Shown: one piece after another, positions 42,681 through 51,788 of the stretch
Position numbering within the stretch: the stretch's first letter is position 1
How the letters are laid out: each line of letters starts with the position of its first letter
Assembly: GCF_964253085.1 (NCBI RefSeq)
Contig: NZ_CAXUQH020000001.1
Coordinates: 3,720,001 to 3,784,000 of the forward strand
Length of the DNA stretch: 64,000 bases
Direction of reading: 5' to 3'
DNA from: Paenibacillus_E sp964253085
Lineage (GTDB): Bacteria; Bacillota; Bacilli; Paenibacillales; NBRC-103111
Position numbers and translations under genes: made by a program
Notes under the pieces: generated by a model
What the model saw: the letters and a program-made list of their open reading frames with translations, nothing else
What the model was told of the DNA's origin: nothing
Databases searched by the model: none

Positions 42681-43772
42681 ATGGATAATCGCAACTGTTT
42701 AATTGGCTTGCACGAGCTTGAGGGCATTGGGTGGAAAACGATTCACCAACTCTTAAGTCGTTTCCCTGAACTTCGTGTTTTAATGGAGTTGACAGCGGGT
42801 GATATCGCCTCGTGTGGAATCCGGAGAACCATAGCAGAAACTATTGCGACACGATTGACCCCTGCGTTTATTGAACAAAAGATACACCAATATAGAAGTC
42901 AAGCGATCCGGATCATGACACGTTTAGATGAGGATTATCCGTTAATTCTGCAAGAAATTGCTCAGCCACCATGGGTTTTGTATATAAAAGGAGATCCTTC
43001 GATCTTACATGGTCGCTTGCTTGGTATTGTGGGTACACGAACCCCTACACTGTATGGGAAGAAAATTGCTGAGGAATGGGCAGCTTCACTGTCGCGAGCA
43101 GGATTTGGTATTGTAAGTGGGATAGCAAGAGGAATAGATAGCAAAGCTCATATTGGCGCACTGCAGGGAAAAGCGAAAACTGTTGCAGTTCTTGGCTGTG
43201 CGATTAATACCATTTACCCACGTGAGAATGCATTGTTATACCGCCATATAGAACAAGAGGGTGTAATTATTTCTGAGTACCCGATTGGCACTGGTATGCA
43301 CCCAGGTATGTTCCCACAGAGGAATCGAATTATCGCGGGATTATCTTTGGGTGTTACGGTTGTAGAGGCAGCAGAGGATAGTGGATCATTGATCACGGTT
43401 GAGTGTGCATTAGATGCTTCACGAGATGTTTTCGCGGTTCCGGGTCCAATTAACTCACGACAAAGCAGTGGTGTTCACAAGCTTTTGCAGGATGGCGCGA
43501 AATTAGTCACCTGTGTTGAAGAGATTGTCGAAGAGTATAAACACATGATAAATGTAGATGAAATAAATGTTGCTTTGAAGCAAAAAACGACGTTCATTCT
43601 CTCAGAAGATGAGGTCGAAATTGTACGAAAGTTGTCAGATGCACCTGTCTCAATTGACACTCTATTAGAAGATACTCAATTTACGTTTGGACATTTGCAT
43701 GGAGTTCTGTTATCTTTGGTATTGAAAAAGGCGATTAAACAGCTTCCGGGTTCAACATACATTCGAGCATAG
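42681..43772 (+). CDS. dprA: DNA-processing protein DprA
   Basis: Loads RecA on incoming single-stranded DNA during transformation. 363 residues: N-terminal helix-hairpin-helix/SAM-like part (GLHELEGIGWKTIHQLLSRF), the Rossmann core with GTRTPTLYGKKIAEEWA (about 117-133), SGIARGIDSKAHIGAL, FPQRNRIIAGLS and VVEAAEDSGSLIT, and a C-terminal winged helix. GGAAGGAGTG precedes the ATG. Standard sucD-dprA-topA order. Confidence 0.95.
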   Translation: MDNRNCLIGLHELEGIGWKTIHQLLSRFPELRVLMELTAGDIASCGIRRTIAETIATRLTPAFIEQKIHQYRSQAIRIMTRLDEDYPLILQEIAQPPWVLYIKGDPSILHGRLLGIVGTRTPTLYGKKIAEEWAASLSRAGFGIVSGIARGIDSKAHIGALQGKAKTVAVLGCAINTIYPRENALLYRHIEQEGVIISEYPIGTGMHPGMFPQRNRIIAGLSLGVTVVEAAEDSGSLITVECALDASRDVFAVPGPINSRQSSGVHKLLQDGAKLVTCVEEIVEEYKHMINVDEINVALKQKTTFILSEDEVEIVRKLSDAPVSIDTLLEDTQFTFGHLHGVLLSLVLKKAIKQLPGSTYIRA

Positions 43773-43842
43773 GCTAATCACGAAGTTTTGCTTCTCGCCA
43801 AGTAAACTTACCTTGAAACCAAGAGGGGAGGAAGGACGAACC

Positions 43843-45951
43843 ATGGCAGATTCGTTAGTCATTGTAGAGTCACCAGCAAAAGCCAAAACCATCGGCAAAT
43901 ATTTAGGCAGTAAGTTCATCGTGAAAGCATCGATGGGTCATATTCGCGACCTTCCGAAAAGCCAAATTGGCGTAGAAGTCGACCGTAACTTTGAGCCTAA
44001 ATACATAACAATTCGCGGAAAGGGTTCTATCCTTAAAGAACTCAAAGACGCAAGTAAAAAAGTGAAAAAAATATATCTAGCGGCGGATCCGGATCGCGAA
44101 GGTGAAGCGATTGCTTGGCATTTAGCCCATTATCTCGACGTTGGTCCAGATGAACTTTGTCGTGTTGTATTTAATGAGATTACGAAGGAAGCCGTTAAGG
44201 ATGCCTTTAAAACGCCTAGACGCATCAATCAAGATTTAGTAAATGCCCAGCAAGCACGTCGAATTTTGGATCGACTTGTTGGTTACAAAATCAGTCCTTT
44301 GCTTTGGAAAAAAGTGAAGAAAGGACTGTCAGCGGGTCGTGTACAATCGGTAGCGGTTAAGTTAATTCAAGACCGTGAAAATGAAATTAAAGCTTTTGAA
44401 CCAGAAGAGTACTGGTCGATTACAGCGGTTCTTGATGCGGGCAAAACTGTATTTGAAGCTAAGTATCATAGTCACAATGGTGAGAAAAAAGAACTTCACT
44501 CACAAGAAGATGTCGATTTGATTCTTGCTGCTATGGGTAACGAAGCGTTTATTGTAAAAGAAGTGAAAGAGAAAGAACGTCAACGTAACCCTTCCCCGCC
44601 TTTTATTACAAGCTCTATGCAACAGGAAGCGGCGCGTAAACTGAATTTCCGTGCTTCCAAAACGATGTCTGTGGCGCAGCAATTATATGAAGGTATCGAT
44701 TTAGGAAAAGAAGGTACCGTCGGTTTAATTACCTATATGCGTACGGATTCTACGCGGATTTCTCCTATTGCTCAAGAAGAAGCCAAAGACTTTATTATGA
44801 CGAAGTATGGCCCAACTTTTTACCCTGAGACGCCTCGTCAGTATTTGAAGAAAAATGCGAATGCACAAGATGCGCATGAAGGAATTCGACCAACTTCCGT
44901 ACTTCGTGAACCTGATCAAATGAAAGCGTTCTTGAGTAAAGATCAGTATCGATTGTACAAGCTGGTGTGGGATCGCTTTGTTGCAAGTCAAATGGCATCC
45001 GCGATCTTGGATACGATGACGATTGATTTAAACGCAGGAGAGACTGTATTTAGAGCGAATGGATCGAAAATGAAGTTTGCTGGGTTCATGAAAGTATACG
45101 TAGAAAGCAATGATGACGGGACGACAGAAGAAGATAAACTGCTGCCTCCGCTGTCAAAAGGCGATTCATTGCCGAAACAGAGTGTAGAACCGAAGCAGCA
45201 CTTTACGCAACCACCTCCAAGGTATACAGAGGCACGTTTAGTTCGTGCACTTGAGGAAATGGGTATTGGGCGACCAAGTACTTACGCACCTACACTAGAA
45301 ACGATACAGAAACGTGGCTATGTGGCGATCGAAGAGAAGAAATTTGTGCCCACAGAGTTAGGTGAGCTCGTCATTCAATTAATGCAAGAGTTTTTCCCGG
45401 AGATTCTGGATATCGAGTTCACAGCTCATATGGAAGAAGAGTTGGACTTTGTCGAGGAAGGGAAAGAGGATTGGGTCCGAGTACTGGATACTTTCTATAC
45501 TTCCTTTGAAAAGCGTTTAGAGTTTGCAGAAGAAGAAATGAAAGAAATTGAGATTCAAGATGAAGTTTCGGATGAAATATGCGAGAAATGCGGAAAGCAT
45601 CTTGTTTATAAAATGGGGCGTTTCGGTAAATTTCTAGCATGCTCTGGTTTCCCAGACTGCCGGAATACGAAGCCGATCATTAAGGATATCGGCGTTACTT
45701 GCCCAACATGTCACGCGGGTAAAATAGTTGAGCGTAGAAGTAAGAAGGGGCGCGTATTCTACGGCTGCGATCAATATCCAACTTGTGATTTTGTTTCCTG
45801 GGATAAACCGGTCAATCGGCCATGTCCAGCATGTAGCTCAATGATGATTGAGAAGCGAAGCAAGAACGGTGTTATGATTCAATGTACACAATGTGATCAT
45901 AAGGAAGAGGCAGTTGACGAATCCGATCACACAGATGATATGAAAGATTAG
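43843..45951 (+). CDS. topA: DNA topoisomerase I
   Basis: Relaxes negatively supercoiled DNA. 702 residues: TOPRIM domain (LVIVESPAKAKTIGKYLG; LAADPDREGEAIAWH), catalytic Tyr in LITYMRTDSTRIS (about 308), and three C-terminal cysteine zinc ribbons (CEKCGKHLV...FPDC; CPTCHAG...YPTC; CPACSS...CTQC). The ATG at 43843 follows GAGGAAGGA. Confidence 0.98.
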   Translation: MADSLVIVESPAKAKTIGKYLGSKFIVKASMGHIRDLPKSQIGVEVDRNFEPKYITIRGKGSILKELKDASKKVKKIYLAADPDREGEAIAWHLAHYLDVGPDELCRVVFNEITKEAVKDAFKTPRRINQDLVNAQQARRILDRLVGYKISPLLWKKVKKGLSAGRVQSVAVKLIQDRENEIKAFEPEEYWSITAVLDAGKTVFEAKYHSHNGEKKELHSQEDVDLILAAMGNEAFIVKEVKEKERQRNPSPPFITSSMQQEAARKLNFRASKTMSVAQQLYEGIDLGKEGTVGLITYMRTDSTRISPIAQEEAKDFIMTKYGPTFYPETPRQYLKKNANAQDAHEGIRPTSVLREPDQMKAFLSKDQYRLYKLVWDRFVASQMASAILDTMTIDLNAGETVFRANGSKMKFAGFMKVYVESNDDGTTEEDKLLPPLSKGDSLPKQSVEPKQHFTQPPPRYTEARLVRALEEMGIGRPSTYAPTLETIQKRGYVAIEEKKFVPTELGELVIQLMQEFFPEILDIEFTAHMEEELDFVEEGKEDWVRVLDTFYTSFEKRLEFAEEEMKEIEIQDEVSDEICEKCGKHLVYKMGRFGKFLACSGFPDCRNTKPIIKDIGVTCPTCHAGKIVERRSKKGRVFYGCDQYPTCDFVSWDKPVNRPCPACSSMMIEKRSKNGVMIQCTQCDHKEEAVDESDHTDDMKD

Positions 45952-45963
45952 GGGTGTCTGATT

Positions 45964-47280
45964 TTGCCAGAAAATCAAAGAGTAACAGTCATTGGCGCAG
46001 GATTGGCAGGCAGTGAAGCCGCATGGCAAATTGCCCGTCAAGGCGTGCCTGTTACTTTATATGAAATGCGTAATGTAAGGAAAACTCCTGCTCATATAAC
46101 GGATCAGTTCGCTGAACTTGTATGCAGCAACTCTCTACGCTCCAATGGTCTAACGAATGCAGTTGGTGTTCTAAAAGAAGAGATGAGAAGGATGGACTCT
46201 CTCATTCTAGCTTGTGCTGATGAGCATGCAGTACCTGCTGGAGGCGCTTTAGCGGTTGACCGCGATGGATTCTCTCAAGCAGTCACCAACACATTACGCA
46301 ATCACCCATTGATTGAGGTTCGTAATGAAGAACTTCAAACACTCCCAGAGGGAATCACAGTAGTTGCTACGGGACCACTGACATCTCCAGATTTAGCTGC
46401 AGAACTCAAAGCATTAATGGGTGAGGAGTATTTATACTTTTATGATGCGGCAGCACCTATTGTTGAGAAAGATTCCATAGATATGAATAAGGTATACTTG
46501 GCTTCTCGTTATGATAAAGGGGAAGCAGCATACTTGAACTGTCCGATGACGGAAGAAGAGTTCAACGTGTTCTACGATGCTCTTATTACAGCTGAAGTCG
46601 CGGAATTAAAGGAATTCGAGAAAGAAATCTATTTTGAAGGCTGTATGCCATTGGAAGTGATGGCGAAACGCGGTAAACAAACTGTGTTATTCGGACCAAT
46701 GAAGCCTGTTGGTTTGATCAATCCGCACACAGGTAAAATGCCTCACGCAGTAGTGCAGCTTCGTCAAGATAATGCAGCTGGTACCCTATACAACTTGGTA
46801 GGTTTCCAAACGCATTTGAAATGGGGAGAGCAGAAACGTGTCCTCCAGCTAATCCCAGGTCTTGAGCAAGCAGAGTTCGTGCGTTATGGTGTTATGCATC
46901 GCAACACGTTCATTAACTCACCTAAGCTGTTAGAGCCTACTTATCAATACAAACGTCGTGAGAATCTATTCTTTGCAGGTCAGATGACAGGTGTTGAGGG
47001 GTACGTGGAGTCGGCTGCTTCTGGCTTGATTGCTGGACTAAATGCAGGTCGAATGGCGAAAGGACAAGACTGTGTAGTCTTGCCAACTGAAACGACATTA
47101 GGAAGTATGGCACAGTATATTACAACTGCAGACTTCAAACATTTCCAACCGATGAATGCAAATTTTGGTTTACTTCCTGCTCTGCCGGAGCGTATTCGGA
47201 ACAAAAAAGAAAAATACGAAAAGCTGGCAAACCGCGCTTTAGAGAGTATTCAGAATTTTGAGAAAACAATCGTTGAATAA
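45964..47280 (+). CDS. trmFO: Folate-dependent tRNA (uracil-54-C5)-methyltransferase TrmFO
   Basis: Makes ribothymidine 54 in tRNA using methylenetetrahydrofolate and FAD, a Gram-positive alternative to TrmA. 438 residues: dinucleotide-binding VIGAGLAGSEAAWQIARQG, CSNSLRSNG, PVGLINPHTGKMPHAVVQLRQDN, and NLVGFQTHLKWGEQKRV. It starts with TTG at 45964 after GGGGTG. Follows topA at 12 bases. The usual next gene in Bacillus, xerC, is missing. Confidence 0.97.
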   Translation: MPENQRVTVIGAGLAGSEAAWQIARQGVPVTLYEMRNVRKTPAHITDQFAELVCSNSLRSNGLTNAVGVLKEEMRRMDSLILACADEHAVPAGGALAVDRDGFSQAVTNTLRNHPLIEVRNEELQTLPEGITVVATGPLTSPDLAAELKALMGEEYLYFYDAAAPIVEKDSIDMNKVYLASRYDKGEAAYLNCPMTEEEFNVFYDALITAEVAELKEFEKEIYFEGCMPLEVMAKRGKQTVLFGPMKPVGLINPHTGKMPHAVVQLRQDNAAGTLYNLVGFQTHLKWGEQKRVLQLIPGLEQAEFVRYGVMHRNTFINSPKLLEPTYQYKRRENLFFAGQMTGVEGYVESAASGLIAGLNAGRMAKGQDCVVLPTETTLGSMAQYITTADFKHFQPMNANFGLLPALPERIRNKKEKYEKLANRALESIQNFEKTIVE

Positions 47281-47356
47281 GTTGTCATGAGATGATCCAC
47301 TGTGTTACTATAAATTAATGTTTTATTGCATTTTTCATTCGTTTGATCATACATTT

Positions 47357-47415
47357 ACCTCTAGATGCGGTCTACTCAACCTTTAGACCTCGCTAGAGGT
47401 TTCTCTCATTTTTGC
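47357..47415 (+). terminator. Two-part hairpin after trmFO
   Basis: ACCTCTAG (47357-47364) pairs perfectly with CTAGAGGT (47393-47400), enclosing GGTCTA/TAGACC (47369-47374, 47384-47389). TTCTCTCATTTTT follows, a moderate T tract. Probable terminator or mRNA end structure. Confidence 0.6.
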
Positions 47416-47475
47416 GACCCATAGGCATGGAGAGATCTCTTAACGGAATTGATTCTTATAGAGGGGTGAATCGAA

Positions 47476-48030
47476 ATGGAACCCAATCAAGCAACGTTTC
47501 ATGCGACAACGATATTTGCAATTCGTCATCAAGGTAAGGGAGCTATAGCCGGTGATGGGCAAGTAACATTTGGCAATAGTATGATCATGAAGAGCACGGC
47601 CAAAAAAGTACGGCGTTTACATAGAGGGAAAGTCATTGCTGGTTTCGCCGGTTCTGTAGCAGATGCGATAACACTCTTTGAGAAGTTTGAAGGCAAGCTG
47701 GAAGAACACCATGGTAATCTTCAACGGGCAGCAGTTGAGCTAACGAAAGATTGGCGTCAGGATCGTGTGCTGCGGAGACTGGAAGCCATGATGATTGTCA
47801 TGGATGCCTCGGGACTTTTGTTGCTTTCGGGCAATGGAGAAGTAATTGAACCAGATGATGGCATTTTGGCTATTGGTTCTGGCGGGAGTTTTGCACTATC
47901 GGCAGGTAGAGCGCTGCACCGACATGCACCTCAGCTTAGTGCGAAGGAAATTGCCCACGCGGCGTTGACCACAGCAGCTGAAATTTGTGTGTTTACCAAC
48001 CATAATATTATTGTTGAAGAGATTGAATAA
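47476..48030 (+). CDS. hslV: HslV (ClpQ) protease subunit
   Basis: The proteolytic subunit of the HslUV complex. 184 residues of the proteasome-like Ntn hydrolase family: FHATTIFAIRHQGKGAIAGDGQVTFGN, GFAGSVADAITLFEKFE, and EPDDGILAIGSGGSFALSAGRAL. The Thr pair that is N-terminal in Escherichia coli (TTIVSV) is here preceded by a ten-residue extension, MEPNQATFHA. Bacillus ClpQ also has a short extension, but begins with Ser after Met. Since Met before Glu is normally kept, activation is uncertain. GAGGGGTG precedes the ATG. Confidence 0.95.
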   Translation: MEPNQATFHATTIFAIRHQGKGAIAGDGQVTFGNSMIMKSTAKKVRRLHRGKVIAGFAGSVADAITLFEKFEGKLEEHHGNLQRAAVELTKDWRQDRVLRRLEAMMIVMDASGLLLLSGNGEVIEPDDGILAIGSGGSFALSAGRALHRHAPQLSAKEIAHAALTTAAEICVFTNHNIIVEEIE

Positions 48031-48116
48031 ACTAGAACGTATGTTTGTATAAAAAAATAGCACACGCTCTCAATTGATCAATTAACTTTGGCCTACATTT
48101 AAGGAGGGTATCACAT

Positions 48117-49514
48117 ATGGCAAACAGCTCTCTTACCCCTAAACAAATTGTTCATGAACTGGATCGTTACATTGTGGGGCAGAAAAAAGCGAAGAAATCC
48201 GTTGCGATTGCATTGCGAAATCGATATCGGAGAAATCTTGTTGATGAAAGCATGAGAGATGAGATTGTGCCGAAAAACATTCTCATGATTGGACCTACTG
48301 GTGTTGGGAAAACAGAAATTGCGCGGAGACTTGCGAAGTTGGTTGGCGCACCTTTTATTAAAGTTGAAGCTACGAAATTCACTGAAGTGGGATATGTGGG
48401 TCGTGATGTAGAATCAATGGTACGTGATTTAGTTGAGACATCTGTACGTATGGTCAAAGCAGAACGAATGGAAAAGGTCAAGGATCGTGCGGAGAAGCTC
48501 GCTAATGAGCGATTAGTTACTTTGCTTGCTCCAAGTCCTACCCGTACCAAAACACAGCGTAATCCGCTTGAGATGTTGTTTGGCGGGCAAAACAAGGATG
48601 AGCAAGAAGAGACGCCGCCTGATTCGAATCTGGCTTCTAAAAGAGCTCAAGTCGCCGAACAATTATCCAATGGTAAATTAGAAAATGATCATGTTGAAAT
48701 TGAAGTGGAAGACGCAACACCTTCCATGCTTGATATGCTTGGTGGTCAAGGCAATGAGCAAGCAGGGATGAATATGCAAGAAATGTTCGGGAGTCTCCTG
48801 CCCAAAAAGATGAAAAAACGGAGATTGCTTGTGAAAGAAGCTAGAAAAGTTCTAACACAAGAAGAAGCGCAGAAACTAATTGATATGGACGATGTGATCC
48901 AGGAATCGATCAACCGCGCAGAGCAAAGTGGTATTATTTTTATTGATGAAATTGATAAAATAGCAAGCAGCAGCCGCGGTGGAAGTGGACCGGATATTTC
49001 GCGTGAGGGTGTTCAGAGAGATATTCTGCCTATCGTTGAAGGCTCCACGGTTGTGACCAAGTATGGCCCTGTTAAAACAGATTATGTGTTATTTATTGGG
49101 GCAGGAGCTTTTCATATTGCAAAGCCATCTGATCTCATTCCAGAGCTGCAGGGCAGATTCCCAATTCGAGTCGAGCTAAGCGATTTAACATTAGAAGACT
49201 TTGTTTCGATTTTAACAGAGCCGAAGAATGCGTTGACTAAACAATATACGGCCTTATTGCAAACTGAAGGTATAACGGTTGAGTTTGCAGAGGAAGCTAT
49301 TCATGAAATTGCTCGTATTGCTGTTGAAGTCAATCAACAAACGGAAAATATTGGAGCTCGTCGTTTACATACAATTTTAGAAAAATTGCTTGAAGATTTA
49401 TCTTTTGAAGCACCTGAAATTACATTAGAGTCGCTTGTGATCAATCCAGCTTATGTACGTGAGAAACTAAGCAGTATTGTTCAAAATAGAGATTTAAGTC
49501 AGTATATCTTATAA
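48117..49514 (+). CDS. hslU: HslU (ClpY) ATPase subunit
   Basis: Unfolds substrates for HslV. 465 residues: GPTGVGKTEIARRLAKL (Walker A, about 57-73), the family-specific I domain (about 110-235), Walker B IIFIDEIDKI (about 280), GAFHIAKPSDLIPELQGRFPIRVEL, and the C-terminal SQYIL tail that docks in HslV. AAGGAGGG precedes the ATG. Follows hslV at 86 bases. Confidence 0.97.
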   Translation: MANSSLTPKQIVHELDRYIVGQKKAKKSVAIALRNRYRRNLVDESMRDEIVPKNILMIGPTGVGKTEIARRLAKLVGAPFIKVEATKFTEVGYVGRDVESMVRDLVETSVRMVKAERMEKVKDRAEKLANERLVTLLAPSPTRTKTQRNPLEMLFGGQNKDEQEETPPDSNLASKRAQVAEQLSNGKLENDHVEIEVEDATPSMLDMLGGQGNEQAGMNMQEMFGSLLPKKMKKRRLLVKEARKVLTQEEAQKLIDMDDVIQESINRAEQSGIIFIDEIDKIASSSRGGSGPDISREGVQRDILPIVEGSTVVTKYGPVKTDYVLFIGAGAFHIAKPSDLIPELQGRFPIRVELSDLTLEDFVSILTEPKNALTKQYTALLQTEGITVEFAEEAIHEIARIAVEVNQQTENIGARRLHTILEKLLEDLSFEAPEITLESLVINPAYVREKLSSIVQNRDLSQYIL

Positions 49515-49550
49515 GAACTAAGCAGGTTGCAGTTAGTAGGAGGCAGTTAC

Positions 49551-50336
49551 ATGAGTTTATTAAATAAAACAAGAAGGCTGAATCGTTTGCTCCAAAAAGA
49601 AGCGGGCAATGCGGTTAGCTTTATGGATATGGCAGAAGTACTGAGAGATGTCGTCATCGCAAATATTTATGTGGTCAGCCGCAAAGGTAAAATTTTGGGC
49701 TATGCGGTTACGAATGATCCTGTATCTCCTGAAATGAATCAAACGATTCTAATTGAGCGCAGATTCCCAATTGAATCTAATAATTTGTTGCTTAAAATCG
49801 AGGAGACCTCATCTACATCGGAGCCAGACAGTCCGTATTTTTATTATACAGACCAGATGAAAGATATGTTTCCAGCGACGCATACAACTTTGGTGCCAAT
49901 TATTGGTGGTGGCGATCGTTTGGGTACTTTGATTCTAAGTCGAAGTGAAGGTCACTTTATTGATGATGATCTGGTTCTTGCAGAATATGGTTCAACGGTT
50001 ATTGCAATGGAAATATTAAGAGAACGCGCGGAAGAAATTGAAGAGGAAGCCCGCAGCAAAGCTGTTGTTCAAGTAGCAATTGGCTCATTGTCTTTCAGTG
50101 AAATGGAAGCTGTTGAACATATATTCGAGGAGTTAGATGGTAAGGAAGGATTATTGGTGGCGAGTAAAATTGCAGATCGTGTGGGTATAACTCGTTCAGT
50201 TATTGTAAATGCCCTGCGTAAACTGGAAAGTGCTGGCGTGATTGAAACGCGATCACTTGGAATGAAAGGCACTTATATCCGTATTTTAAATGAACAACTC
50301 ATGCAAAGTATTGAACAGATGAAGTCAAAATTGTGA
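49551..50336 (+). CDS. codY: CodY, GTP and branched-chain amino acid responsive regulator
   Basis: Global repressor of stationary-phase and nutrient genes. 261 residues: N-terminal GAF domain (about 1-155) that binds branched-chain amino acids, and a C-terminal winged helix-turn-helix (EGLLVASKIADRVGITRSVIVNALRKLESAGVIETRSLGMKGTYIRI). The ATG at 49551 follows TAGGAGG; an upstream ATG at 49527 has no site. It lies directly after hslU, as in Bacillus. Confidence 0.97.
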   Translation: MSLLNKTRRLNRLLQKEAGNAVSFMDMAEVLRDVVIANIYVVSRKGKILGYAVTNDPVSPEMNQTILIERRFPIESNNLLLKIEETSSTSEPDSPYFYYTDQMKDMFPATHTTLVPIIGGGDRLGTLILSRSEGHFIDDDLVLAEYGSTVIAMEILRERAEEIEEEARSKAVVQVAIGSLSFSEMEAVEHIFEELDGKEGLLVASKIADRVGITRSVIVNALRKLESAGVIETRSLGMKGTYIRILNEQLMQSIEQMKSKL

Positions 50337-50347
50337 TGATATATGGT

Positions 50348-50381
50348 AAAGCCCTATCTGGTAAAAAGATAGGGCTTTTTT
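50348..50381 (+). terminator. codY terminator
   Basis: AAAGCCCTATCT (50348-50359) pairs perfectly with AGATAGGGCTTT (50367-50378), with T continuing to 50381. It separates the core region from the flagellar operon. Confidence 0.92.
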
Positions 50382-50433
50382 CTTATTGTAACTTAACGTA
50401 ATATCTTAGATGATAAAGAGTATAAGTCAAAGG

Positions 50434-50463
50434 TTTACATAATTCTACATATAGAACTATTTT
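50434..50463 (+). promoter_or_regulatory. Possible promoter of the fla/che operon
   Basis: TTTACA (50434-50439), 18-base spacer, TATTTT (50458-50463), about 100 bases before flgB. Weak -10. No other better candidate was seen between the codY terminator and flgB. Confidence 0.3.
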
Positions 50464-50561
50464 GTATCGGAAATTGAGAATAATGTCGAAATAAGAAGGA
50501 ATCGATTCTCCCGATGTTGAAATAGTAACTGTATATTATTTAGAGTGAAGGGGAATCGTTT

Positions 50562-50969
50562 ATGTCTATATTAGACAAGCCTAGTTGGAATATGATGGAG
50601 CGTTCGCTGGATGCATCGACGCTAAGGCAAAAAGTGGCGGCGAATAACATTGCCAATGTGGATACTCCTAACTTTAAACGTTCCGATGTTGCATTTGAAG
50701 AGCTCTTACAAGGACAAATGAATGCGAATACAAATTCAATAGATGGCTTTCGTACAGATCCAAGGCATTTTGTAATAGGGAAATCTACTAAGTTACCAAA
50801 TTCCGAAGTTATATCAGATAATTCGACGGCAATAAACAACAACTTGAACAATGTGGACATGGATTACGAGATGTCATTGATGGCCAAAAATCAACTTAAA
50901 TACAATACGATGATTCAACAGATGAACAGTGATTTCAAAAAACTACGTACGGTCATTGGGGGCAGGTAA
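50562..50969 (+). CDS. flgB: Flagellar basal-body rod protein FlgB
   Basis: 135-residue proximal rod subunit, secreted by the flagellar export system. It has the rod-family N-terminal motif (LRQKVAANNIANVDTPNFKR, about 22-42) and the C-terminal coiled region (MSLMAKNQLKYNTMIQQM). First gene of the operon, after GTGAAGGGG. Confidence 0.96.
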   Translation: MSILDKPSWNMMERSLDASTLRQKVAANNIANVDTPNFKRSDVAFEELLQGQMNANTNSIDGFRTDPRHFVIGKSTKLPNSEVISDNSTAINNNLNNVDMDYEMSLMAKNQLKYNTMIQQMNSDFKKLRTVIGGR

Positions 50970-50975
50970 TAAACG

Positions 50976-51425
50976 ATGAGACTTACAAACGGATTTGACA
51001 TTAGTGCCTCTGCTTTAACTGCACAACGCCTGCGTATGGATGTTGTTTCATCCAATATTGCCAATGCAGATACGACAAGAGCAAAGTTTGTTGATGGAAA
51101 ATGGATGCCTTATACGAGAAAGTTGGTATCATTCGAGACGAAAGCTCAGCCGAGTTTCGCCCAGTCACTGAATTCAGCGATGGCCGATGGAACTGGTGAG
51201 GGAGTACGAGTGAATAAGATATTTGAAGATAAATCTCCGTTAAAACAAGTGTACAATCCTTCTCATCCAGATGCAGATACCAATGGATTTGTCTACATGC
51301 CCAACGTGGATATTACCAAAGAAATGGTTGATATGATTTCAGCAACGAGATCTTATGAAGCCAATGTAACGGCATTAAATGCTAGTAAAGCGATGATTAC
51401 CAAAGCACTGGAAATTGGTAGATAG
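50976..51425 (+). CDS. flgC: Flagellar basal-body rod protein FlgC
   Basis: 149-residue rod subunit. RLRMDVVSSNIANADTTRA near the start and PNVDITKEMVDMISATRSYEANVTALNASKAMI near the end are the characteristic rod/hook helices. Six bases after flgB. Confidence 0.97.
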   Translation: MRLTNGFDISASALTAQRLRMDVVSSNIANADTTRAKFVDGKWMPYTRKLVSFETKAQPSFAQSLNSAMADGTGEGVRVNKIFEDKSPLKQVYNPSHPDADTNGFVYMPNVDITKEMVDMISATRSYEANVTALNASKAMITKALEIGR

Positions 51426-51436
51426 GAGATTGCAGG

Positions 51437-51745
51437 ATGATTGATAAAATTAGTTACAGTCCAATAAATATAATGAGTTCCATTCAGCCTAAGGATAACG
51501 CGGGTGAGGGAGCAGATGATCTTGGTAAGAAATTCGGTTCATTTCTGAATGATGCTATGTCCAATTTAAATGCACAGCAAAAGCAAGTCGATCAGTTGAA
51601 CGAAAGCTTCATTAAAGGGGAACTTTCAGATGTACATCAATTGACAATTGCCTCTGAGAAAGCTTCATTAGGACTCGAACTTACTGTTCAAGTCAGAAAT
51701 AAAGTGATCGAGGCGTACCAAGAAATCATGAGAATGCAGCTGTAA
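51437..51745 (+). CDS. fliE: Flagellar hook-basal body protein FliE
   Basis: 102-residue MS-ring/rod junction protein. C-terminal DVHQLTIASEKASLGLELTVQVRNKVIEAYQEIMRMQL is the conserved half; the N-terminal 40 residues are variable. Spaced 11 bases from flgC. Confidence 0.95.
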   Translation: MIDKISYSPINIMSSIQPKDNAGEGADDLGKKFGSFLNDAMSNLNAQQKQVDQLNESFIKGELSDVHQLTIASEKASLGLELTVQVRNKVIEAYQEIMRMQL

Positions 51746-51788
51746 CTATATAGAGATGCTGCTAAATTTGGGTCAATGAGGTGACAGA

